Numbered from the stretch's first letter, positions 42,801-54,598 are shown. The stretch is 64,000 bases of DNA from Amoebophrya sp. A120 (GCA_905178155.1 CAJINV010000005.1:2606054-2670053), one strand, 5' to 3'. The notes: generated from the sequence alone by a model not told the origin. A program made the numbers and translations.

Positions 42801-45047
42801 TCCAAGCCCCACTTGATCGGCTACGACTCCAGTTTTCCGCCACGGACCAGGGACGTGCGGCTGCGCAACGGGCACGACTACCGCGAAACGAAGGTGCAGG
42901 GGGTGATGTCGCTGTTGGTCAAGGTGAACTCGCCCGAGTACCCAACCTGCAAACATCCCGAGACGCAGCTGGGAAATTTGACCCGAGGGGTGCGGTTTTT
43001 CGAAAATCGGGATCCGATCAGATTCGAGGAGGAGCATGCCGATGTTGGTTTTCAAGTAGCCCAAGCCTCATCTATCGGATTACCCGAAGTCGCTTCCGTG
43101 CGCGCGCTTTCCCAAACGTCGCCGTACCGGATGACAAAGGACTACTTCCAGGCGGGGAAAAGTGCAAGCCACCCGCGGATCCAGATCCTCCCTACCGCGA
43201 TTTTTGAGGGCTTCAACGGCGGTCAAATCCTCGCCGCGACTCGGAACCAGGTGCACTTACAGTACGCCTACGCCCCGAGACGACAGGCCGCACTGATGAA
43301 GCAGAAGATGCTGTGGCGCTTGTCGGGGTTCTTACCAAAATTAATCACGCCTTCGCAGGAGATGCAAGAGGCCTGCGCGCAACTGGATCACGAAAGTCTG
43401 CAGGAGCAAAACGCAAGGAAATACAGGGGGGAAGCCGAAGACGAAAAAGCTTCGGTTGGTGGAGATGCAGCTAGTGCCGCTTCCGCTGGGACTTCAACAA
43501 AGTTGGACCATGAAGATCGGTCTCATGACCAGGCCCAGCACGACGAAAATGAAGCTGCAGGAGCGGCGCAGCAGCACATTAATGACCCTACTTCCGGAAC
43601 AAGAAACAATGAGGAGGTCGCGACGACCGGCCCTTTTGTCACTTCCCCTGTTTCCGAGTGGCGCGACCCCGTGCAACTGGAGCGTTACGCGCGCCGCTGC
43701 CACTTCCGTCTGCACGGGTATTTTCTGAACGACGACCCGATCACCACGGGCGAGCGGGAGACCGGGATCCGCACACGCTTCCGCTACAACGTAGATCAGA
43801 CGCTGCGGTTGGAACGAGCGCCGGCGCCGGTCGTGCCTGAAGTCGTGGTAGAAAGCGGTACAACTGGAGGCGATGGAGACGATGTACCGTCTATCGCATA
43901 TCCTGGCGACCAGCAACCGTGCTGCGAATGGTGTCCGTTCCGGGAGTTAAAGCTGTTTCCGGAGCAGGATTACACACCGGTGGAGGAGTTGGACTTTGGT
44001 TGCGGATTTTTCTCGGAAATCCGCTTTCCCTTAAGTCTAAAGTTGGCCGTCACCGAGTTTTTGAAGAGGACGGCGTTTATCTCTAGCTACGGCTCCTCGG
44101 CTCTTGCAGCTACTAGGACAGCAGGAGCCTCCACGCAACAAGGTACAGCAAAAATTCCGCGCGTAGACTTCGCCGCCGAAGATTTTCCAGTGCCCGGTTT
44201 GGTGGTTCGGACGCTTCGCTTCCTCGTGACGCAGTACAAGCAGATCCAGGTGCAGATTATCCCGCTGATGGCGGCGCATATTGCGGTTGGGCGTACGAAA
44301 GCCGGTCGACGTGAGGGGACAAATAATACAAACGCCAAGGGCGACGAAACCTCTTCTGGATCCAGGACAGTGACGGGCAGTAGTAAGGAAAGCTCCCCTA
44401 CAGGAAGGCGAAGACGGCCGTTAAGGGTATCTGACCTGATAGCGCTGCGAACCGGTAAAGGAGACACGGATCACGCGGAGCGAGTTTTGCGGGGACCGTT
44501 CCGGATAATCGACAGCGGTGAGATCGTAGTTTCGAAGTTAGAAAACGCGAAGAGCCCTGGTGACCACGCTCCGTCACCGCTAAATGACGATCGCAAGAAC
44601 CACAACGAAGCCGCTTACCACCTCGCCGATGCACAAGCCGTAGTGCGTGACTGTCTGTGCGTGTCGCTGCATTTGCAGAACCAGGACCTGCATGATGATC
44701 TACAGGACCTCGCTGCCGCTCCAACAAGAGATCTAGAGCGATCTACAGCAGGCACAACAGCGACGCCTTCCTCTTCGTCGTGTGCCAAAACATCAGAACA
44801 AACCACCGCCACCCTCTGCGCCGAGGTACTCGCCTCTGTCTTTCACTGGGCGGACGCGCACGTGTACCTGTGGAAACGGGAGATGGCGACCCGGGCGTAC
44901 CAATACGAGGATCGGTTCCAGAAGTACTGGGACTCGCGCGGCCGGTGGTTGTACCACTCTGAAACGATGCCGGAGGCACTGCGGCTGGATCCGGAAGATT
45001 TGGGCGGTATACCAAACTCGGAACATGTTATGAACGGACAGAGTTAG
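36862..45047 (+). CDS. giant secretory protein: HAD-like, TTL-like ATP-grasp and glycosyltransferase-like regions
   Basis: Two long frames, 36862-38670 and 38688-45047, are 17 bp apart. A GT-AG intron 38432-38694 (phase 1) fuses them into ~2,640 residues; I favour one gene but two are possible. Part 1: hydrophobic signal anchor (residues ~27-42), then HAD motif I IIVLDVDNVLADS (Asp132, Asp134), motif II ILTARG (~220), a Lys region KKDYLKRL and motif IV LLIDD (~376-380), as in 5'-nucleotidase-like HAD enzymes. Part 2: TTL-type ATP-grasp with WFILKEPRSAGASGT (39427), VQEYFTDPFLV (39607), KADLRLYVIVRTDPLRIYIH (39916) and FYAVDVF...VMEINNDPSL (40818-40900). The ATP-binding Lys and metal-binding Glu/Asn are kept. 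Part 3: EIRTFA, GHWYWRPLLVKHCL and VLLYIDAGMEV (41778-42085), resembling bacterial-type glycosyltransferases, then DSSFPP...KVQGVMSLLVK (42825-42925). Probably Golgi-lumenal; substrates unknown. Confidence 0.7.
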
Positions 45048-46857
45048 CTTAATTCCGAATTTGCTAGCGATAAAAATAGCTAGGTTTAACTATATATCTC
45101 CGAATCCCGATTTTTTGCATGGCAGTTCCGTCCCGTCAAATTTTGCTTTTTTCCGCCTTTCTTCCTTCCATCGTCGCCAAGGTTCGGTTAGTTCGGGCCT
45201 CGATAGCAAGAGAAGAAATTGCTCTGTGATCACTGCGTTTTGTGTTTGTTCGTCTTGGAGTACAAATAGAATTCGAAGCGTGTCCGCCTGTCGAAGGGTA
45301 TAGAAACCGTCTGAAGTACAGGCAGACTGAAGGCCAGATGTATTTTGTGGTCCGTGGCTGCTGCGAAGATCTTGACCATTTGGATGGCGATTGCTGCTTG
45401 GTTCGCACAGTGCAACACAGCAAAAATGAGACGCAGGCTGCATAGATCCGCAAGCAGTTCTTCAGTTCGAAGCGCGGGCAGTGGATCAGCTCGATCCCAA
45501 AAAGAAAAATCAAAATTGGCTTTTCCATTTCTCTTGCCCGATCACAAACACCATGGTGCCAGAGTGCTACAGAATCGAATGCAGTCAGAACGTTGAGACT
45601 TTTTGTTTTCCATTTCCTTTGTAGCGCATCGCAAAAAATAAAAACAAAAAAAGAGACAAAGCTGAAGCTGCAGAATATGTTGCTGCTTTGCTCCGTCAGC
45701 CTTTATGGATGTAGTGCTACAGCTACTAGTAGAACTACTATTTTGAGTTCCGCTCTCGCATTCGCTCTTAGGTGTTCGGTATCGTTATCGTTTACAAGAG
45801 TTAAGCTGCAAGTCGAAGTTGATATGAGTGTCCGCGTAGCCGTGTAGCTGTAGGGGTGGGCCGGAGCGTGTGCGTGATGATCTAGAGAAGCAGCAATGCA
45901 GTCGCTCGATGAAGTTGTAGTGGTAGTTCTAGTCGTCGTAGTTGTGTTGCTAGTTGTAGTGCCGGGCTGTCGTATTTATCGTGGGTCGTAGTCGTACACA
46001 CACACACGCATCCTGCGCAGTATTTTTCATCGTTCGGGCCGTTTACGTTTTGCTTTTCCTTTTTCGTTTTGCTTCTGGTAGATCTAGACGTAGATTAAGA
46101 ATCTTCCGTCAAGGTATACGAGAGCAACCTCTTGCTCTTTGATTTTGTCTTTGCGTGTGTGAAGAGAAAAAGAAAAAGGAAAAAGTAAAAGGAGATGATC
46201 GGCGCGCACTTTGAGGCTTCTTGAAATTGGTCGTCGTCGCTGGGTCGTCATCGTTGTTGTGATCGTTCGCTGCTGGTGGGCATGCGGGTAGCCCGGCCTG
46301 GTGTTATTGTAGAAGAAGTATTAGTAAGTATTCAGATTCACGTTCACCCTCCCAACAAATACAAAATCTAAATCGTATTCAAATGATAGATAACAAATGC
46401 AGAAGTCAAAGGCAATGCAAATCGAAATCATAATCAACAACGAATACGCATAAGGTAAAACTAACAGCAGCCTTTAGCTCCTACTTAAACACCGATGAAA
46501 CTGGAAGACAAAAAGCTGTAGCTGTGGTCTACTCCGTTTTGATTTTTTTTCCTCTATGAAAGCAACTACGCGCGCTGCACTTGTTTCACTAGTTTCCATC
46601 AGCCACGAAATCGCAACTACATCATCACCATCAGAGCAAAAGCAAAAAACAGTCTTACCGCTTCACTTTTGTGGCTGGTTGTGTAGTTTTTGTTTCTCGG
46701 ATGGCGGCAGTGTCAGCAAGTCAGTGCGTGGCTACGCCCGCACGTAGTTCGCCTCGTTGAGGCCGTGTTGAGGTTTCTCTTTCTGCCTGGTTCGTCGGGC
46801 CTCATCCGGACGCAGTTTGCTCTCTTCGAAAAGTCCAGACGTGATACTGATTTCGGG
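45048..46857. other. intergenic spacer with GTAGTT-type simple repeats
   Basis: About 1.8 kb. Short open frames on both strands at 45061-45850 have no conserved features. At 45895-45965 there is an imperfect GTAGTT/GTTGTAG microsatellite, and at 46160-46192 an A/G-rich run. Nothing that I can call a gene. Confidence 0.5.
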
Positions 46858-49800
46858 ATGCCGCCAGCAGCTGACGCTAATTCGCGGACTGGATGGCTTG
46901 GCGAGCAAATCGGCGTGTCGGGCAGACAGTGCAACAAGCTGCAGAAGTTTCTCCAGTTCTACCACGATCCGGAAAAGAGTAAAGATAACGGCGTCGTTTT
47001 GAAACGTAAAACAAGAGTCAAGAACTCCTGCTCTGTGCCATCATCGGACGTTCTCCGGAAGCGGTTCTCCTCGTACAAGGCAGAACATCTTAACCAGGGC
47101 GAAGAAGCTTGGCGGGAGTTTGTCAGGGAGCAGTGCTTGCGGTTTCGTGCGCCGTTCAGCTCGACGGACGCGTCCGCGCGTAACATCGCAGTAAAATCGA
47201 ATCCGGATGAACAGCAAGTGGCTGTCGAAGCTCCAGAGGATGTTGGCGAGGCGGCAGGTAGTAGCAGTGCGGTTGTGCCTCCTAGCTCCGTCGATATGGC
47301 GATGAACCCCTTGAAATACTTCAACAACAGCGCGACTTCAGGTGGCAACTTCCAGCACCTAAAGGAAAACCGGAAGCAGGAGTACAAGTGGTTTGCATTG
47401 GGCAAGAGCTTAGGCGGAACCGCAAAGGCGCGAAACAAGACATACAAAGTCGCCACCAATGCCAGCCTGTATTCCCGGTTCAAAAAGATAACGCAGGGGG
47501 AGCGGGCACTTCGGCTGAATCATCACGCAAATGCGGCTAGTTCGAAGCTCTGTGGTGATCTGCCACGCCGCAAAAAGAAAAAAACCGTCGTCATCCACCG
47601 CACCGTCGAGGTCTCCGAATCTGAAGCAGAGGACGAGGAGGATGATCTACTGGAAGATGAGAACCAGGCAGCTCCGGTTGCCGGAAATAAGAACGTGCGG
47701 CCGAGTGGACGGGTGCTGGTCAGGAGGGAAGTTGCAGAAGAAGTGGAGGTAACGGACGAGGAGCTCTCCGGGGCTGATGACGTAAAAATGCAGCTTCCAG
47801 GCGGCGCTGAATATGATCCGGACTTCGATCTGGAAGCTGACGCCTTGCACCAATCTCGCAGCCGGTTGTTCGGGGATGACGTCAAAGTAGCGGCCGGTGG
47901 CATATCCAAGGAGCAGGCGAAGTCCATCGCAACAAACGACGACAAAAACAAAAACCGCGAAGCTGACCAGGAGAGGAAAGAGGCAGTTCGGGCGGAGCTC
48001 AGGTTCTTCGACGCCGGAAGGATTGGTGCCCGCGCACGGTTGATGGCGTTTCTAGAATCAGCCGGCATCTCTTCCGGCGGTACTGCGAATGGCGCCGACG
48101 CTTCTTCATCGTCGAATGCAACTAACCTGAAAACCAACGGCAGCAGCAAGACGAAAAATGATAACAACCTGATCGGAGTTGGAGCCGCTTCTGCTAGTTC
48201 TAATGGATTACTACGGGCGAGCCATGAGCGCGTTTTTCTTTCCGGAGAGCAACAGCATTCCGTCGGGGCGGGAGCGGAGATCGACAGTCAGCGCCTCACT
48301 TTTTCCGAGTTGTTAAAGTATCAGCAGTCCAAGTCCAACTCCATGGCGGCTGCAGAGCAAAGCACTCGAGCCAACGCTGCGGATTCGTCTGTCCTCAACC
48401 TCGCGGCAGATGGTGACGAGTTTGATTTTCCGGCTGAGTTTCTCCCCGGCCCGTCGACGGGTTCGAGTAGCGGGTCGAGCAGCAGTAGTGGCAGCGCGAG
48501 TAGTTGTGTCGCCCCAGCACCACGCGGCGTGCGCGCATCCAAATCCACGCTGCTCAAACAGGTTCCGAAGAGCAGCTCCGTCCTGAAAAACAAAACCTTC
48601 GAAAAAAAGTTTGGAAATGTGGTAGCGGGGAAGAAGAGCAGCAAGTTGGAAACGAAGCCGGAGACGCTACTGCCATCCTTGAGCGGTGCCTACGATGTTT
48701 TTGTTTTACGTTGAAGTTCGAAATCACATCTCGTTTCCACCTGAAAAAGCAAAACCAAAATCAAAGCCTCTAAGTCTAAAAGAAAAGCATAAGCTAGTAG
48801 TAGTACTAGTAGAACTAGAAGTAGCATTAGAAGTAGAAGATATGACCTTAGACGGGCTGCAGTTTTGTTTTTTGTTTTTCGAGGTCGAGGGCTAGGTCGC
48901 CGTCTGCTTCTCCGCGAAGCTGCGCCTCATCATCAAATCCGAAAACGAAAAACAAACACTCCAGATGAAGAGCAAGATCTTGGCCGAGCGGACACGCAGG
49001 AGCTAGCGGCGTCCGCTTCTGCAGCTGATGGCAATGCACAGCTCGACGCTTTTTCGGACTTCGGCTTCAGCAACTACGTGAAGAAAAACGACTTCCCATC
49101 TACTGCGGGTGAAGGAGATGTTGTTGACGCAAAAACGGGCAATCTGCTGCAGTCCGGGCACCGGTACGGGCCTGGGGTGAAGGAGGATTTGGGGTGGAAG
49201 GAAACAAGGCCGAAGGTGGGGATACGCATATCCCCGGACGCGACCCCATATGATGAAATCAAGGCCTTGAACTGCTGGGCCACGCTCTACAAAAGCGACT
49301 GGGCTGATCCCCTCGTCGTTTACTGCCACGATGCCGTCCTTCCTACCATATCCACCGGCTCCGGCCATGAGACCTTCCTCCAAGATCTCTACGAGTCCGC
49401 GTGGAGTATCGGCTTCCCGCTTCCCGGGATGTGGTCGCGATTGTGTCGCGCCGGCAACAAGATGTTGAAAATGCGGCCGTCGCTCATCGTCACCTCCGAC
49501 TCCGCCTCCGACGTAAAAAAAGCAGTCAGGTGTTGGTCCCAGTATGCGGCCGGTCAGCGGTACTTCGACCCGGCGGAGCGGGACGATGAGCCGTGGCGGA
49601 ATGTCACCTGGTTGCAGTGCCAGCTCCACTTGGCGCACATAGTGGCAGCAACTATGGTGACCTTGATCGGATCACTTCTGCGACTGGATTTCCGCCGAAC
49701 AATAACGGCGGTCTCCAAGACGGTCAATCTCTGGATCGCTCCGCGGCGGGTAGCGAACGACCGGAAGAACTCGGCGCGGGGGCAAAAAACCGATGCGCAG

Positions 49801-51750
49801 TTGTTGCGGGAGCTGTACACTGTCGACGACGCAACGCAGGCCCGCTTGAACGGCATGACGTCGGTGGAGCAGGAGCAATTCCACAATGAACGCATCGCGC
49901 AGAGCGCACTTCTTCTCGCGAAGAAGAAGCTGCTGGAGACCAAGATGCGGGAGTCGCAGTCGGCCGTGAAGCGTGTAACCGGTTTTGTTCGGACGCGCTG
50001 GCTCTCGGTGGGCAAGTGCATCAGGGGGTTGTGGCAGCAGCAGGAGTTGATCACCAAGAAAGTGCTGGACAAAAGTGATGAGAAGCTGCAGAAAAAAAAC
50101 CGCAAATTCTTGTCCCGGGCCCAGGCTGCTCTCCAGAAGCCTTTGTGGTGGGGCGGGCTTCGCGTTCTGAGCCTCGTCTTGACGGAGATAGATCGCGTTG
50201 CCGGTGTGGTGATGCACAGCTGCTCCAAAGAACTGGACGGCGCCAGCATCCCCACATTTGTTGATAGTTTGCCACGGTGCCACCAAGTCGACCTGTTTTC
50301 GCGTGTTACGGATTTCCTCTTCACCATTGGCGGCATGACGATTCGCGGTCTCTCCACCGAGGGCCTGGCTCCGGTTGCCGCGATAATGTTCTGGGCCATG
50401 GTGCAGGAGCTTAACCTCCGACACTCCCCACTACGCGCATGGCCATACAGATTGGCGTTTCTTTTCTCCAGCAACCGGGAGGAGCGGATGAAGACTATTG
50501 CTGATCTGTTGGCGGCGTGCGAAACCGAGAAGCAGCGGGTGCTGATGCCACAGGAGGCACTGGAGTGTTGGAAGTTGTTCCGCCTGGAGTTGCAGATGGT
50601 GTTGGAAAATCTGCGGAAGGGCGTCGACATCGGGTGGAGCAAACCATTCTGCAGGAACTTGTGCCCCGTCATCAGGGGCTTTCTCGCCAGCAGTCAGATC
50701 GCCGAAAGTTTGAACTCCACGACGTCGTGGGTGAAGCGTGAGGCCGGCGGTCTCATCGGCATCTTGTTGGGATCCGCGCGCACGTTCTGCAGACGGGGAG
50801 CTGGTCGAGATCTTATGCAATGAAAAATGAAAACAAAAACATGAGCATCGCACTTGTGCCTCTAGTTGTGTATGTACAACTCGCGGCCGTAGCAATAACA
50901 GAGGCAACTGCAATTCCAACTGCACCCAGCAACAGCATCTTCTTGCGAAAGGTGAGCGCTGGCACGTGCGCGAACGGCGCCCACAAATGCCTATCCCAAT
51001 GAGTATCATTTGTCATGCTGAAAACGCAGCATGAGTATCGTTTGTCATGCTGAAAAAGTTTGTCATTATCATTTGTCATGCTGAAAAAGTTTGTAATGCG
51101 ACCCCTCGACTTAGAGTCTCTACTTGATTTCACTAGTGCGATGCTCATGGTTTTATTTTTTGAAATGTATAGATCTGGACTTCGAGCAATTCCTCTTCAT
51201 CTACGATAACTGCCTGTCACTCAGTGCAACCCTGAAGATCCGGAAGGGGCTGCGGGAGATGGGCATCTACTCTGATCCGCTGGTGTCGGATCGCAGCGAC
51301 TTCTTGCTGCAAAACCGGGTCCGGCCAGATGAGAATCCGCGTCGTGTAGTCGCGGAGCTGTTTGATTTTCTTGCCCGGCCCGACTGTCCGGATCCACCAC
51401 CTCTCGTCGGGGGTGATAAGGCGAGGGGGGGCGGCGGGCGTACAAACTTCGGTGGTCACCCACTCAACATGAAGTGCTTCGACTTTCGGGCTACTGACAT
51501 CATCGGCATTCCCGTGTACAACCGCGATAACTCCGCCGCGAAGCGCATGCAGTACTACTTCATCATGAAGAAAACCAAACAGGACGCCCTTCTGGCCGAG
51601 GTTACAGAAATCGAGGACGGGGAAATGGAGCCTGGTCATCGGGTCCGTATGTCGATCGATTTGGACTGCAATCTATCCGGTGTTGAAAAATGTTTATCTG
51701 GTAGTAGTAGCACCAGTTCCAAGTTCAGTTTGTCATGCGTGTCATCCTAA
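46858..51750 (+). CDS. hAT-like (RNase H-fold) transposase-like protein, three exons
   Basis: ATG 46858. Exon 1 is open to 48714. Exon 2 is in the frame 48865-50813; it has no early ATG, so it is most likely a continuation, with an unresolved intron around 48690-48930. Introner 8 is then removed and exon 3 runs 51177-51750. Exon 1 is charged and disordered, with a basic KKKKTVVIHR box and an acidic stretch. Exon 2 looks like a hAT-type catalytic core: a cluster PSLIVTSDSASDVKKAVRCW (49480), WLQCQLHLAH with Cys and His (49612), a helical insert, then TRWLSVGKCIRGLW (49996), equivalent to the conserved TRW-S block. Exon 3 (LDFEQFLFIYDN onward) has no recognised domain. No typical BED zinc finger seen. 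Could be a domesticated or degenerate transposase; the assignment rests on motif spacing only. Confidence 0.45.
50814..51171 (+). mobile_element. introner element 8, target duplication GATCT
   Basis: A 358-bp element between GATCT copies at 50809-50813 and 51172-51176. The inverted ends share ATGAGCATCGCACT: left TATGCAATGAAAAATGAAAA then CATGAGCATCGCACTTGTG; right reverse complement TATACATTTCAAAAAATAAA then CATGAGCATCGCACTAGTG. Excision with one copy gives CGA GAT CT + G GAC TTC and joins two ORFs of the transposase-like gene. Without excision the frame stops 3 codons inside the element. It contains a small tandem array (listed separately). Confidence 0.9.
50999..51092 (+). repeat. tandem TTTGTCATGCTGAAAA units inside introner 8
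   Basis: TTTGTCATGCTGAAAA occurs three times between 51009 and 51085, each preceded by a (G/T)ATC(A/G) or TATCA-type spacer, and a diverged TTTGTAATGCG follows. The unit is a variant of the TTTGTCATGCATAAA motif found inside other introners, here multiplied. Confidence 0.75.
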
Positions 51751-53283
51751 GTATTTGCATTTGCGTTTGCCGTGCAAAGCGGTCAGGCGGACGGCCCGGG
51801 GCGGGGATGGTGACTAAATTCGCGCTATAATCCGGCTAAATTTTTCCGCAGGCCGCGCAGCTTTTCGGCCCCACATCGATGGGCCGCGCGCCTTTGCTCG
51901 GCCTGCACCCGCCTCGTGCGTGGGGCGGCCGGGCGCCGGGGGCGTTCCGCGGCTTCGCGCGAGGCCCTTTGTGCTCGTTTTTCGGCGGCGCTCCCCGTGG
52001 CGCCGCCCTCGGCCGATTTAAAATTTAAAAATTCGGAGTGGTTTCCATCCGAATTTTTAAATTTTGCAAAGGCCGGGCCGCGCCCCTGCCAGCTTCGCGG
52101 CCCCGCGCCACCGCCCGCCGGGCGAGTTCGCCGCGCTGCCGGACCCGCGGATCCGGAATTCGGGGAAGCTAAATCGGAAGGATAAATCTTCGCGATTTTC
52201 CGCAGAAATTTGGCTAACCGGCCGCCTAAAAGGCGGCTAAAAGTGCGCTAACTTCCCCGCTAAATATGTCGCTAAATATGTCGCTAAATATCGCGCTAAA
52301 TGTGTTGCTAAATCCGACCACAGGGAAATCCCACTGGATTTGGATCTCCGGACCAAATTTAGAAGATTCCCGGTCGGAATTTAGAACAGATTTAAAACGA
52401 TATTTAGAAACATATTTAGACACATATTTAGACACATATTTAGAAGCATTTCAGGCGGATTTCAGCCGCGCCTTCCACCCGCGATCCGATCGTGTGTGGA
52501 AGGTCCAGCTGACTCTCCGGGGGCGAAGGGCAAGGCGTTCTTCCGTCGCGTGTGGGACGTAAGCTCCGCGCGCAAGCTTGGGTAGGTCGGCGGGCGCTGA
52601 CTTGAAGTTGCCCGGCCGCTCCCGGCAAACAAGGTCCGCAGCAAGGTTCCAAGCCCCCCGGGCGCGATGGCCGGGTGGCCGCGCCGCACGGCCCGGGCCG
52701 GGCGAAGGCCCCGGCGCCCGCTCTGCGGCGCTTGGCAGAACGGGGGCGGCGGTTGTTTTCCCGCGGGCTTTTTCTGCTTTGCCTCTTGGGCAGTTTCCTG
52801 TCTTTGGGGCCAAACAATTTAGCGGGAAAATAGAACAAATTTAGCGCTTTACACCGCCCCGCCTCGTCCGCCTGAAAGCGGGCCTCTCATGCAGGACAGA
52901 TTGCGACTTCTTTTGGTCATGCAAGACAGACTCCTATTTGTGTCTGTCTTCGTCATGTTGTGCTTGTAGGTGTGAACAGCCTCTCACGCAAGACAGATTT
53001 CTATTTGTCACGTGGCTAGTCCTCGTGAACAGAAACAGATACAGACTTTCGCTTTTATTTGTGATGTCTAACAGCCCCGCAAGAAAAAGAATCAAGCAGC
53101 AATAAACTGTGATGCGCGACCTGTCGCGATGCCATGTAGAGCGCAGTAGTCTTTCACACTGCAGACCGGATAGGATAAAGCTTGAAACTGATGTAGGAGC
53201 AGGAACTGTTGCTATCTACTACCGCGATCATTTTGCCTGGCGTACTGCTGTTGGTTTTCCGATGCAATTAATGCGCGGCTCGA
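51751..53283. other. GC-rich island with CTAAATATGT palindrome, then CATGCAAGACAGA repeats
   Basis: From about 51775 to 52860 the DNA is very GC-rich, broken by AT-rich CTAAAT motifs. Overlapping open frames on both strands (52440-52838 minus, 51916-52185 plus) look like composition artefacts. At 52259-52445 there is a long imperfect palindrome (listed separately). From 52885 to 53060, imperfect copies of CTCATGCA(A/G)GACAGA with CTATTTGT occur. No gene is supported. Confidence 0.5.
52259..52445. repeat. long imperfect palindrome built on CTAAATATGT units
   Basis: The left arm repeats GCTAAATATGTC and the right arm (52390-52445) is its inverse, ATTTAGACACATATTTAGAC. The arms run inward through AAATCCGACC on the left and GGTCGGAATTT on the right. 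The centre is ATTTGGATCTCCGGACCAAAT-like (about 52339-52358). It could fold as a cruciform or RNA hairpin of ~190 nt. Confidence 0.7.
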
Positions 53284-54598
53284 GGAGCAGCCGGCAAAGT
53301 ATGCTAAAAACCAAAGAAATAAAAAAGAGGCGCAGCTTCGACCCGTCGTCTTGAACGGCGCGACGCAGTTGAAGTACTACCACATTGACACGGCGGCACG
53401 GCAGAAATTTTTCCACATGAAGCCGTCGTCGGAGCTTCGGAGCGACTTCTACTACCTGCACCGGGTCGACGATCGCGGTACGCCCGACACCGTAGAACTA
53501 CATGCGAACTACAAGCCCCCAAAAACCCACCCTGCTCATGATCGCATCGTCGGAAAATACGTGGCAATGCCGTGGACCAGCGTCAGCATGTCGAAAGACA
53601 TGGAGGGAGAACAAAAGCTGGCAAAGCGGGAGAAGCGGCTGCTGCGGAGCGCGCGCCTGGACTCGCCGACGAGGCGATCCCGCGAGGAGAAGTGGGGGAA
53701 GGTGTCGCAAGAAGTGCGGATGCCGGAAGTAGCCGCGAACGGCTTGCAGGGCAGGGTTTACGGTATCTGGCAGATCGAACAGAAACAGTGGTGGGGATAC
53801 CTCGAAAACGCAGCTCCCTTCGACCGCAGAAACACGAATCAGGCGAGCAACAACGCGGCGCCAGGAGTAGCAGCTGCAGCCGACATTCAGCCACCAGAAC
53901 TGACGGGCGCGGGCGCGGGTGCGCATGCGAGTGCGGGTGGGCGCGCACATGCGGGCGCGGGCGGGCACGCACATGCGGGTGCGGGCGGGCGCGAGCATGC
54001 GCACGCGGACGTACAGGCGCGCGCACGTGTGGGCGCAGACACGCGCGGGCACGCAGGCGGGCGTGCGCATGCAAGCGCGGGCACAGACGCGGGCGTGCAG
54101 GCGCAGGCGAGCGCACCCGCGGGCGCGGGCGCGGACGCACGAGCGGGCGCACGCGCAGGTACGGGCGCACAGGAGCGTGTGCGGGTGCAGCGCGCGGGAG
54201 AAGATGGAAATAATGCGCAGATGGGCGTGCGCGATGAGCAGGAGGCTTCTGATCACGAAGATTCCAAAGCGGAGGGCGCGGACGAAAGCGGACCACAAGA
54301 AGGAAGTAAGAAAGGGAAAACCATCGTGAAGAAGAAGTACTTCGTGGCGAAGACAAGACAGGAGTTCGTGAAAAGGATGGTGCAGTTTGAACAAGGAAAA
54401 GACGCTGCTCCGGCGGATGCCTCCCCGGAAGAAGAAGTAGCCGCGAGCGCGTCGCTTGCGCAATACGTGAAGGAAAACAAACAATTCGAGAAGAGGCAGA
54501 AGGGCTTGGACATAGAAGTCGAAACCGATGAGGAGAGTACTTTTGAAGCTTCCGACGACTCTTCTGACTTCGCCTCCTCCAGCGACGGCGGGGATTGA
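53284..54598 (+). CDS. hypothetical protein with Ala/Gly/His/Arg repeat tract and acidic tail
   Basis: The frame is open from about 53192 to TGA 54596-54598. The first ATG lies at 53417, and the coding look of the preceding residues (EEQPAKYAKNQRNKKEAQLR) suggests an upstream exon joined near 53284, so the start is approximate. The N-terminal third looks ordered (YYHIDTAARQKFFH, then GRVYGIWQIEQKQWWGYLEN). At about 53905-54190 comes a ~95-residue tract of Ala, Gly, His and Arg with occasional Asp, encoded by nearly alternating purine-pyrimidine DNA that is open in several frames. The C-terminus is Lys-rich, then Glu/Asp/Ser-rich. No family recognised. Confidence 0.55.
53905..54190 (+). repeat. 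coding alternating purine-pyrimidine repeat (GCGCAYG-type)
   Basis: Irregular repetition of GCGGGCGCGGGC, CGCACATGCGGG and related units inside the CDS at 53284-54598. It is close in character to the intronic tract at 59500-59855. The strict alternation of purine and pyrimidine over long stretches predicts left-handed (Z) DNA. Confidence 0.7.

Noticed and set aside
51683-53170. A large element from TATCCGGT (51681) to ACCGGATA (53170) spanning GC island 2
   Set aside because: Eight bases of inverted match at the ends, but the flanking 5-mers differ (CAATC versus GGATA), and no joined frame was found.
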